11,519 nucleotides of DNA, taken from WVWW01 sp041568335 (GTDB taxonomy: Bacteria > Acidobacteriota > Polarisedimenticolia > Polarisedimenticolales > Polarisedimenticolaceae). Made by a program: the position numbers and the translations under genes. Location of the stretch: the NCBI GenBank assembly GCA_041568335.1, contig JBFFZZ010000075.1:1-11519 (forward strand), given 5' to 3'. How positions within the stretch are numbered: position 1 is the first letter of the stretch; every line of letters begins with the position of its first letter. The notes under the pieces were generated by a model. The model searched no databases. It was not told where the DNA came from and was given only the letters and a program-made list of their open reading frames with translations. This document shows positions 1 through 7,022 of this stretch, in pieces.

Positions 1-1189
1 GGTCGAGGATCTCGCGCAACCGATCGTAATCCGGGTGCCGCAGGCGCATCCAGGCGTTGGCCATGAAGCCCGCCTCGACCGGTTGGGTCGGCGTCCCCAC
101 CGGCGGGATGTGCGCATCGATCAGACACGGCTCGAACTCGCGACGGATCTCGTTTAGCCCGGTGTAACCGCTGATCCTGCCGTCGCGATCGGGGCGCAGG
201 GCGATCATTCCCGCGGCAAAGCGGCGCGACGGCTTTTGCTTGGGCGGAAGGCCGACGATCGCGCGCGCCCACTCACCGTAAACGTCCATCTCGTTGCCCG
301 CACAGTAGAGATCCCACGCGCCGACACCGGGTGGCCGACAGCCGATTTCGGAGAACTTCAGCCCCTTGGGGCCGTAGAACCACTCCATGTGCGTCGCGGT
401 CGTGCCCAGACCGAGGGTCTCGACGACATCGAGTCCCAGACGACGCACCTCGTTGTAGCCGGGCGCCGCCTCGAGCCGGTTGGTCGCGATGAACTGCGGC
501 GAGATCCAGCGTTCGCGCATCGCTTCGAGGACGTTGGGGTAGTAGTGGCAGGCGAACTCGTGGACCGGTCTCCCGTCCACGGAGATCGTGTCGTAGAACC
601 CTTCGTGGCCCTCGATGAACTCCTCGGCGGCAGCGGAGAGACCGCGATCGATCCCGCACTCGACGATCACGCGCTTGAGCTCGGCGTCGTTGTCGACCCG
701 GTAGGTTCCCGCCGCGCCGGCCGCGGCACGCGGCTTGATGATGATCGGGTAACCGACGCGTTCCACGAAGGCCTCGGCTTCCCGGACCGAAGCCACGCCG
801 TCCGAGGCGGCGCACGGAAGGCCGGCCTCACGCAGCGCCTGCTTCATCGCCGGTTTGTCGCGGCACAGGAACGAGCTCTCGACGCTGATACCGGGGATCC
901 CGCACTTGGCCCGCACGTTTGCCGTGGGCAGGATATGGGCCTCGATGGTCGCCTCCAAACGGTCGACCCAGCCCATCTTCTGGCAGCGCCGGACGGTGTT
1001 CAGCAGCGCTTCCTCGTGCACGACCGAGCCGACCTGCTCGTAGTGGTCCATCCAGCTCTTGAGCTCGGGGTCGAGCGCCTCGACCCGCGCCTCACCGATA
1101 CCGGTCACTCGCGCGCCCGTCGCCGCGAGCCCGCGGACGAACTCGCGCTGGTTTCTGGGAAAAGCGGGTTCGACAAAAAGAACATGCAT
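1..1189 (-). CDS. ATP-grasp ligase paralogue C (3' end outside window)
   Basis: This is an ATP-dependent carboxylate-amine ligase-like protein of the ATP-grasp superfamily, presumably cytosolic; its substrate is unknown. The frame is open from ATG at 1189 to the window edge, giving 396 residues without a stop. A pre-ATP-grasp Rossmann-like start (MHVLFVEPAFP) is followed by SSFLCRDKPAMK near 105-116. The ATP-binding lysine lies in YPIIIKP (about 147-153), EEFIEGHEGFYD is at 189-200, ATHMEWF at 265-271 and the metal-binding SEIGCRPPG at 280-288. Aligned by eye with its paralogue at 4003-5220, the shared RHPD segment near 384-387 suggests only about 10 residues are missing. It lies 9 bp after glgA, and its Shine-Dalgarno GAGG overlaps the glgA TGA stop, so the two are surely co-transcribed and probably translationally coupled. 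Fold assignment is firm; function is open. Confidence 0.88.
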   Translation of the reverse strand, partial: MHVLFVEPAFPRNQREFVRGLAATGARVTGIGEARVEALDPELKSWMDHYEQVGSVVHEEALLNTVRRCQKMGWVDRLEATIEAHILPTANVRAKCGIPGISVESSFLCRDKPAMKQALREAGLPCAASDGVASVREAEAFVERVGYPIIIKPRAAAGAAGTYRVDNDAELKRVIVECGIDRGLSAAAEEFIEGHEGFYDTISVDGRPVHEFACHYYPNVLEAMRERWISPQFIATNRLEAAPGYNEVRRLGLDVVETLGLGTTATHMEWFYGPKGLKFSEIGCRPPGVGAWDLYCAGNEMDVYGEWARAIVGLPPKQKPSRRFAAGMIALRPDRDGRISGYTGLNEIRREFEPCLIDAHIPPVGTPTQPVEAGFMANAWMRLRHPDYDRLREILD

Positions 1190-1198
1190 GACGAAACC

Positions 1199-2677
1199 TC
1201 AACCGGCGTGCTGCGCCTCGGCGACCAGCTTGCCGTACAAATCGACGTAACGTTGGGTCTGGCGCGTCCACGAGTGATCCACCGCCATGGCATTGCGGCG
1301 CGCCTTGTTCAAGTGCTTCTTGACACGGTAGAGGGCGAGGGCGCGATCGAGCGCCCAACCCAGGCCCTGAGGGGTGTAGTGGTCGAACACGAACCCCGTG
1401 CCTTCGCCGGTCCGGGGATCGAACGTCTGCACGGAGTCCGCCAGCCCACCCGTGCGGCGGACCAGCGGGAGCGTCCCGTATTTGAGACTGAACATCTGGT
1501 TCAACCCGCACGGCTCGTAACGCGAGGGCATGATGAAAAAGTCGGCACCGGCCTCGATCCAGTGGGCCAGCTCGTTACTGTAGCCGCGATAGAACACGAC
1601 GCGCTCTCGGTGTTCTTGCTGGAGCCGGGTGAAGAACTCCTCGTAGCGTGCCTCGCCCGAGCCCAGGACGACCAGCATGACGTCCTCGCGGGCGAGCAGC
1701 TTCGGAAGCACGCTCATGCACAGGTCGAGGCCCTTCTGCGGGGTCATCCGCGTGACCATCCCGAACAACGGTGTGTCGGCCCGTGCCGGGAGCCCGAGCT
1801 CGGACAGGAGGTGCAGCTTGTTTTTCTTCTTGCCGGCGAGCCGAGTGGGTGAAAAACGGAACCGAATGTGGCGGTCCTTCTCCGGGCTCCATTCGTCGTA
1901 GTCCACGCCGTTGAGGATGCCGACCAATCGATCAGAGCGCGCGCGCAGCAACGGGTCCAAACCCATCCCGTAGGCATCCGTTTGGATCTCGCGGGCGTAG
2001 GTCGGGCTGACGGTCGTGATCCGATCGGCGTACAGCAGTCCCGTGCGAAGGAAGTTCACGCACCCCTTGCGAAGGTCGTCCTGATCGACCAGGTAGGCCC
2101 AGCGCCCGAGACCGAGATCGTCGACCGCTTCGGCCGGGAACAACCCCTGATACCCGATGTTGTGGATCGTCAGCAGATGGCGGCTGCGCTCGAACAGCGC
2201 GTCCCAGTCGTAAACCGTCCGCGCCTGCAGGGGCAGGAGCCCGGTATGCCAGTCGTTGGAGTGAAACAGGTCGGGCCCCCAGCCCATCAGCTGGCAGGCG
2301 TGGAGGACGGCGCTCGAGAAGAATCCGAATCTCCTGTGCTCATCGCCGTCGTCGGTGTAGATCGATCCGCGATGGTACAGCTCCGGGCAGTCGATGAAAT
2401 AAACGGCCAACTCGCTACCGGGAAGGCGGGCCGTTCGCAGGGTGAAGCGGTAGCGGTGCGGGCCGAGCTCCAGCGGGACGTCCCGCGCGAACTCGACCGG
2501 CTCGAGCAACGCGCCCTCGGTCTGTAGACCGGCGTAGCAGGGCATGAACGGGCGTACGTCATGGCCCTGACGGTGTAATTCGAGCGGCAGGGCGCCCGAG
2601 ACGTCCGCGAGCCCGCCGGTCTTGGCGAAGGGGGCGATCTCGGATGCCGCGAAGCAAATCTTCAGGGCGCCGGACAT
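1199..2677 (-). CDS. glgA: Glycogen (starch) synthase GlgA, GT5 family
   Basis: GlgA transfers glucose from ADP-glucose to the non-reducing end of an alpha-1,4-glucan in the cytosol (retaining GT-B fold). The 492 residues match the usual bacterial length of about 480-500. The N-terminal domain carries the ADP-glucose motif KTGGLADV at 19-26, HSNDWHTGLLP at 139-149 and IHNIGYQG at 171-178. The C-terminal domain has LNGVDYDEW (about 255-263), MVTRMTPQKGLDL (307-319) and the acceptor/catalytic SRYEPCGLNQ (385-394) with the family's essential Glu at 388, then GTLPLVRRTGGLADSV. No key residue is missing. ATG at 2677 is preceded by AGGGAT about 9 bases upstream. It is the first gene of a leftward pair with the ATP-grasp gene at 1-1189. 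No glgB, glgC or glgP is present in the window, so the ADP-glucose supply must be encoded elsewhere. Confidence 0.97.
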   Translation of the reverse strand: MSGALKICFAASEIAPFAKTGGLADVSGALPLELHRQGHDVRPFMPCYAGLQTEGALLEPVEFARDVPLELGPHRYRFTLRTARLPGSELAVYFIDCPELYHRGSIYTDDGDEHRRFGFFSSAVLHACQLMGWGPDLFHSNDWHTGLLPLQARTVYDWDALFERSRHLLTIHNIGYQGLFPAEAVDDLGLGRWAYLVDQDDLRKGCVNFLRTGLLYADRITTVSPTYAREIQTDAYGMGLDPLLRARSDRLVGILNGVDYDEWSPEKDRHIRFRFSPTRLAGKKKNKLHLLSELGLPARADTPLFGMVTRMTPQKGLDLCMSVLPKLLAREDVMLVVLGSGEARYEEFFTRLQQEHRERVVFYRGYSNELAHWIEAGADFFIMPSRYEPCGLNQMFSLKYGTLPLVRRTGGLADSVQTFDPRTGEGTGFVFDHYTPQGLGWALDRALALYRVKKHLNKARRNAMAVDHSWTRQTQRYVDLYGKLVAEAQHAG

Positions 2678-2776
2678 CGTGACGATCCCTAACTAAAATC
2701 GAACCCGTGCGGCGTGCTAGCCTGACAGCCGGCACGTAGGTCTTGAGGAAACCCGCAGGTTATCACAGGGGGAGGC
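2678..2776. promoter_or_regulatory. Divergent intergenic region between glgA and the ATP-grasp pair
   Basis: These 99 bp separate the glgA start from the rightward ATP-grasp start and must hold both promoters. An imperfect inverted repeat is present: CGTGCGGC (2706-2713) can pair with GCCGGCACG (2728-2736) with one bulged base around a 14-nt loop. A TAGCCT hexamer at 2718-2723 resembles a -10 box for the rightward genes, but I see no -35 at the right distance. No convincing leftward promoter was found. Treat this as the likely shared control region rather than a mapped promoter. Confidence 0.5.
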
Positions 2777-4006
2777 GTGGCTTCAGGTCGAGTCCCGGTC
2801 GTCTTCGTGGCGCCGTTCCTGGCGCCGACGACGGCACGCTTCGTGCGCGCGGCCGCAGGGCTTCACGGCGTTGCGTTGGGGCTGGTTTGCCAGGACCCCA
2901 TCGAGCGCGTTCCCGCGGATCTGCGGCGTCAGCTGGCCGGTTTTCAGCGCGTGGGCGATTGCTTCGACCCGGAGCAGCTGCTCCACGCCATCCTGGAGCT
3001 CTGCGGGCGGCGCCCGCCGAAACGCATCCTCGGCGCCCTCGAGCAGCTTCAGGTGCCGCTGGCCCGCGTGCGCGAGCGAATCGGGATCGAGGGGTTGGGT
3101 GTCGAGGCGGCGCTGAACTTCCGCGACAAGGACCGCATGAAGACGGTCCTGCGCGCGGCCGGCGTTCCGTGCGCGCGGCACGGGAGCGCGAGGTCGTCCC
3201 GGGAAGCGCTGAAGGTCGCCGCCGGTCTGGGGTACCCGGTCGTCGCCAAGCCGCCGGCCGGCGCCGCTGCGGCCAACACGTTGCGCGTCTCGTCGGCGGA
3301 GGAGCTGCAGGCGTACCTCCGGCGCATGCCGCCGACGGCGTCGAATCCGCTGTTGCTCGAGGAATTCGTCGTCGGCGAGGAGCACTCGTTCGATGCCGTC
3401 TCGATCAACGGCGAGTTGATCTGGCACTCGCTGACGCACTACCGCCCCGGACCGCTCGATGTGCTCGAGAATCCGTGGATCCAGTGGACCGTGCTCCTGC
3501 CGCGCGAGATCGATCACCCGCGTTACGACGACGTGCGCCGCGTCGGCGCGCAAACCCTGAGCGCATTGGGTATGGGAACGGGTCTGTCGCACATGGAGTG
3601 GTTCCGCCGCAAGGACGACTCCATCGCGGTCTCCGAGATCGCGGCGCGTCCGCCCGGTGCGCAGTTCACCACCCTGATCTCCTACGCGCACGACACGGAC
3701 TTCTACGCGGCCTGGGCCGAGCTGATGGTGTTCGATCGGTTCGAGCCGCCGCCGCGAGCCTACGCCGCCGGGATCGCGTACCTCCGTGGGCAGGGGAGCG
3801 GTCGGGTCGCCCGCCTCCATGGCCTGGACGAGGTCCAGCGGCTCTACGGCCCGATGGCGGTCGAGGTGCAGCTCCCGAAGGCCGGGCAGCTGCCGGCCAG
3901 CAGCTACGAGGGCGAGGGCTACGTGGTGTTGCGCGACCGCGAGACCCGGCGTGTCGCCGAGGCGTTGAAACGGGTCGTCGAGACGGTCCGCGTGGAGCTG
4001 CAATGA
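2777..4006 (+). CDS. ATP-grasp ligase paralogue A
   Basis: A 409-residue ATP-grasp protein, probably a cytosolic ATP-dependent ligase forming an acyl-phosphate intermediate; the substrates cannot be read from sequence. Visible landmarks are the N-terminal strand VPVVFVAPF (6-14), FRDKDRMK (115-122), the ATP-binding lysine in YPVVAKPPAGAAAA (153-166), LLLEEFVVGEEHSFD (192-206), LSHMEWF (270-276) and the metal-binding SEIAARPPGA (286-295). The start is GTG at 2777, behind the purine run AGGGGGAGG at 2767-2775. Spacing is short, about 4 nt if GGGGG pairs, but no better in-frame start exists; the next GTG at 2807 would cut into the first beta strand. It is the least similar of the three paralogues in its first 110 residues. 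Its stop overlaps the next start as ATGA, indicating coupled translation. Confidence 0.9.
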   Translation: MASGRVPVVFVAPFLAPTTARFVRAAAGLHGVALGLVCQDPIERVPADLRRQLAGFQRVGDCFDPEQLLHAILELCGRRPPKRILGALEQLQVPLARVRERIGIEGLGVEAALNFRDKDRMKTVLRAAGVPCARHGSARSSREALKVAAGLGYPVVAKPPAGAAAANTLRVSSAEELQAYLRRMPPTASNPLLLEEFVVGEEHSFDAVSINGELIWHSLTHYRPGPLDVLENPWIQWTVLLPREIDHPRYDDVRRVGAQTLSALGMGTGLSHMEWFRRKDDSIAVSEIAARPPGAQFTTLISYAHDTDFYAAWAELMVFDRFEPPPRAYAAGIAYLRGQGSGRVARLHGLDEVQRLYGPMAVEVQLPKAGQLPASSYEGEGYVVLRDRETRRVAEALKRVVETVRVELQ

Positions 4007-5220
4007 ACGTCCTGATGTTCTCTCCTGGCTTCCCCGACGAGATGCCCGCGTTCACCGAAGGGCTCGCCGAGGCCGGGGCGACGGTCGTGGGTCTCGGGGA
4101 CCAGCCTGCCGAGATGTTGCCGGGGCGTGCCCGCCGCGCGTTGGCGCACTACGTCCGGGTCGACCATCTGTGGGATTTGAAGGCCTTGATCAACACCGTG
4201 CGCGAGATCGATCGCCGCGCCCGTCTGGACCGCATCGAGTGTCTCTGGGAACCGGGGGTGCTGCTCGCGGCGCAGCTGCGGGAGGCCATGGAGCTCCCCG
4301 GGCTCAGCGTGGAGCAGGCCCGTCTCTTCCGCGACAAGGAGCTGATGAAGCGGCGGCTCGACGAATGCGGGATCCGCACGCCGCGCCACGCGGTCGCGAC
4401 GAGCGAGTCCGACATTCGCGCAGCCGCCGAACGGATCGGCTACCCGCTGATCGTCAAGCCGATCGCGGGAGCCGGTTCGGCCGATACCCACCGGATCGAC
4501 GACGCTGCCCGGCTCGACGAGGTCCTCCCGCAGATCCACCACGTGCCGGAGCTGTCGGTCGAGGAGTTCATCGACGGCGAGGAGTACACCTTCGACACGA
4601 TCTGCGCCGGCGGTAGAATCCTCTACTACAACGTTGCCTGGTACCGGCCGAAACCGCTGGTCGGCCGCTCGCTGGAGTGGATCAGCCCGCAAACGGTCTC
4701 GCTGCGCCGCCAGGACGCCGACGAGCTCGCGGTCGGGCGGGACATGGGTGCGAAGGTGCTCCGCGCGCTCGGGTTCGACACCGGCTTCTCGCACATGGAG
4801 TGGTTCCTGACCCCGAGCGGTGAGGCGGTCTTCTGCGAGGTTGCCGCCCGGCCGCCCGGGGCCTGTTCGGTCGACCTGATGAACTACGCCGGTGACGTCA
4901 GCACGTTCCGGGGCTGGGGCGAGGCCTTGGTCCGCGGCGAGCTGAGCGGCCGCTGGGAGCGGCCCTACAACGCCGCCGTGGTGTTCAAACGCGCCCAGGG
5001 CCGTGGCCGGATCCGGCGCATCGAGGGGCTGGAGCGGATCGTCTCGCGCTACCGCCCGCATATCGTGCGGGTGGATCTCCTCCCGATCGGCGCGCAGCGC
5101 CGCGACTGGAAGGCCACCCTGCGCTCGGACGGCAACCTGGTGGTGCGGCATCCCGACCTCGGAGCCACGCTCGAGATGGCCGACCGCATCGGGACCGACC
5201 TGCAGCTCTACGCGGGCTAG
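4003..5220 (+). CDS. ATP-grasp ligase paralogue B
   Basis: A 405-residue ATP-grasp protein, related to the products at 1-1189 and 2777-4006. Motifs in order: MNVLMFSPGFPDE (1-13) for the pre-ATP-grasp fold, LFRDKELMK (108-116), the ATP lysine in YPLIVKPIAGAGSA (147-160), VEEFIDGEEYTFDTI (186-200), GFSHMEWF (261-268) and the metal/phosphate motif CEVAARPPGA (278-287). All expected catalytic residues are present. The ATG at 4003 lies within the ATGA overlap with the upstream gene, a typical translational coupling arrangement. The same reading frame stays open upstream to 2743, but that part only overlaps paralogue A out of frame and is not expected to be coding. The gene ends 4 bp before the stop of the opposing arginine deiminase gene. 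Biological substrate unknown; candidates include amino acids or small peptides. Confidence 0.9.
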   Translation: MNVLMFSPGFPDEMPAFTEGLAEAGATVVGLGDQPAEMLPGRARRALAHYVRVDHLWDLKALINTVREIDRRARLDRIECLWEPGVLLAAQLREAMELPGLSVEQARLFRDKELMKRRLDECGIRTPRHAVATSESDIRAAAERIGYPLIVKPIAGAGSADTHRIDDAARLDEVLPQIHHVPELSVEEFIDGEEYTFDTICAGGRILYYNVAWYRPKPLVGRSLEWISPQTVSLRRQDADELAVGRDMGAKVLRALGFDTGFSHMEWFLTPSGEAVFCEVAARPPGACSVDLMNYAGDVSTFRGWGEALVRGELSGRWERPYNAAVVFKRAQGRGRIRRIEGLERIVSRYRPHIVRVDLLPIGAQRRDWKATLRSDGNLVVRHPDLGATLEMADRIGTDLQLYAG

Positions 5221-5224
5221 CCTT

Positions 5225-6475
5225 CTAGAGATCGTCGCGGACGAGCGGGTGCGTGAGGCAATGGGGGCCGCCGCGGGCGCGGGAGATCTCGTGGCTGCGG
5301 AGCAGGATGCAGACGCGGCCCGGCGCGTCGATGTCGATCTCGCGTTTGCCCAGCAGGAGATCCTCGGCCTCGACGATCTCGAAGCCGGCCCGGTCGAGCT
5401 CGTCGGCGGTCGCACGATTGCGGTCGAACAGCGTGATGACCCCGGGCGCGAGGGCCAGCGTGTTGGCCCCGTCGGTCCACTGCTCGCGTTGCTGGCTGAC
5501 GGGATCGGTGCCGCCGCAGGCGATCGGTTTCAGGTCGAGACCGCGGTGACGCAACGCCGAGAGCAGATCCTTCCGCGAACGAAACGGTAGGTCGGGATCG
5601 CCGAGATCGATCTCGTAGACGTCGGTGGATTCGTTGCCTCCCGGAAGAACGACCGGTGCGTGGACCAGGCAGAGATCCCGATCGGCGGGGGTGAACAACG
5701 TATCCAGGTGCATGTACGCGCGGCGGCTGGGTAGGTCCACGACCAGCAGCCAGCGGGGTCCGTTCTCGAGGCGCGCCAGTGTCCGCGCCAACCGCCGGAT
5801 TCCCGCTCGATTCGTGCGCTCGGACATGCCCACCGCGACGATCCCCTCGGACAGCACGAGGACGTCCCCGCCCTCGAACGTCGGTCGCGTCGGATCGGCG
5901 ACGTCGGCGGGCAGGGTGTCCGGACCGGCCGGATCCAACGCCATCGGGACGGCCGACAAAGACGGATGATGACGGAACACGGTGCGCGAGAGCAGCGACT
6001 CTGCATGACGCGCGGGGGTGGCCATCGCCCCGATCAGCACGTGGTCGTGGAGCACCACCTGAGGATCGCGTTGAAAACACCAGTTCGGGAGCGGGGGAAT
6101 TTCGAAAAGCTCCTCGCCGCCGTCGGGTCGGACGCCGCCGACGACCGCCGCGGCGAGCTCGCCGGGGGCGAGCGAGCGTAACGCCTCGCGGCGTTGTCGC
6201 GGCAAACGGGACAGCAGGACATCCACGACCCAATCACGAGCCTCGTCGTTCTCGAGGGCGTCGGCGAGCAGCTGCGAGGCGTCGAGCACTTCGATCCCCA
6301 GCAACTGCATCACGCGGCGGAAGCGGCCATGCTCGTCACGGGCCAGGTCGCCGTAGAGGATGTCGTCGAACAGCAGCTGTTCCATCATCCCCGGGACCAT
6401 GTGATCGACCTCGACACCGGGCTCGTGGACGAGCACCCTCCGCAACCGACCGATCTCGGATGTGACGCGAACCAC
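5225..6475 (-). CDS. arcA: Arginine deiminase
   Basis: Hydrolyses L-arginine to L-citrulline and ammonia, normally the first step of the ADI pathway, in the cytosol. The 416 residues are the usual length. All signature parts of the guanidino-modifying fold are present: LLFDDILY (34-41), PNWCFQRDP (130-138) with the substrate-binding Asp 137, FEGGD (200-204) with Glu 201, the HLDT motif with His 256 and Asp 258, REQWTDGANT (330-339) and the nucleophilic Cys 406 in RGGPHCLTHPLVRD. The GTG start at 6475 fits the family N-terminus (VTSEIGRLRRVLVHEPG) and follows the upstream gene's TAG by 3 bp, so it is the last gene of an operon with the OPT transporter. Neither ornithine carbamoyltransferase nor carbamate kinase is nearby, so its role here may not be the classical ATP-yielding pathway. 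Agmatine deiminase and amidinotransferase were considered, but the motifs fit ADI better. Confidence 0.93.
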   Translation of the reverse strand: MVRVTSEIGRLRRVLVHEPGVEVDHMVPGMMEQLLFDDILYGDLARDEHGRFRRVMQLLGIEVLDASQLLADALENDEARDWVVDVLLSRLPRQRREALRSLAPGELAAAVVGGVRPDGGEELFEIPPLPNWCFQRDPQVVLHDHVLIGAMATPARHAESLLSRTVFRHHPSLSAVPMALDPAGPDTLPADVADPTRPTFEGGDVLVLSEGIVAVGMSERTNRAGIRRLARTLARLENGPRWLLVVDLPSRRAYMHLDTLFTPADRDLCLVHAPVVLPGGNESTDVYEIDLGDPDLPFRSRKDLLSALRHRGLDLKPIACGGTDPVSQQREQWTDGANTLALAPGVITLFDRNRATADELDRAGFEIVEAEDLLLGKREIDIDAPGRVCILLRSHEISRARGGPHCLTHPLVRDDL

Positions 6476-6478
6476 GGG

Positions 6479-7021
6479 CTATCCGCGTTCGACTCGCGCG
6501 AGGGTGGACCGCGTTCGCTCGAACTGTTCCCGTGCCTTGGTGATGTAGGCGCGGACCTCGTCGATATAGCCGTCGACCGAGGCCGACCAGACGCGGTTGA
6601 GATAGCGCTCCCCGGCGGCGAACTCGTTCATCACGGCGGCATAAGCCCGCACGCCGTGAGCGTGGGCCAGGCTTTCGCGGGCGTCGGCGAACGCCGAGAG
6701 ATCGTCTCGGAACGTCGCGTCGATGTGGTGGTGGAACGCGTCGACGTCCATCGTCTCCTTCGCGGCGTCGAACGTCTCCATGTTCGCGGTCACACGGGCG
6801 ATACGGGTGCGCAACGTATCGAGGTTCGCGGCGACGCGGTCGGACGAGGTGGCCGCGAGACGCCGGTTGTACTGGATCAGCGCGACGCCGACGATGCTGG
6901 CAAGCAGCCCCGGCAAGTAGTGACTCCACTGCACCGCATCCTCGGCCCTGGGCGTGATCGCCGCGTACAGCGCGGCGTAAGTGAAACCGACGACAATCAG
7001 GACGTAACCGATGCGCGCCAT
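6479..7021 (-). CDS. Unrecognised two-helix membrane protein (180 aa)
   Basis: I do not recognise the family. The protein begins with a hydrophobic helix at about 4-22 (IGYVLIVVGFTYAALYAAI), a short acidic loop, and a second helix at about 35-51 (YLPGLLASIVGVALIQY) followed by NRR. By the positive-inside rule both ends should face the cytosol with a small outer loop. Residues 60-180 are charged and alanine-rich, look fully helical, and contain HHH at 97-99 and many regularly spaced Arg/Glu, so coiled-coil or helical-bundle packing is likely. ATG at 7021 is only 1 bp after the OPT transporter's TGA; a longer frame to 7081 would overlap that gene and adds no hydrophobic or conserved-looking sequence. 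The stop is 3 bp before the arginine deiminase start. Position suggests an accessory subunit or partner of the transporter; this is inference. Confidence 0.75.
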   Translation of the reverse strand: MARIGYVLIVVGFTYAALYAAITPRAEDAVQWSHYLPGLLASIVGVALIQYNRRLAATSSDRVAANLDTLRTRIARVTANMETFDAAKETMDVDAFHHHIDATFRDDLSAFADARESLAHAHGVRAYAAVMNEFAAGERYLNRVWSASVDGYIDEVRAYITKAREQFERTRSTLARVERG

Positions 7022-7022
7022 C

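Noticed and set aside
236..1852. A 538-codon open frame on the plus strand across glgA and paralogue C
   Set aside because: It lies antisense to two genes with strong family motifs, is rich in Arg/Asp/Val shadow composition and has no recognisable domain.
2743..4002. A 420-codon upstream extension in the frame of ATP-grasp paralogue B
   Set aside because: It overlaps paralogue A out of frame and is an Arg/Gly/Ala-rich shadow typical of GC-rich DNA; ATG 4003 with the ATGA overlap is the natural start.
5215..5235. Possible bidirectional terminator between the convergent genes
   Set aside because: Only 4 bp separate the two stop codons and no stem-loop could be drawn.
3919..5415. A 498-codon open frame on the minus strand
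   Set aside because: Antisense to paralogue B and spanning two convergent genes; no domain is recognisable.
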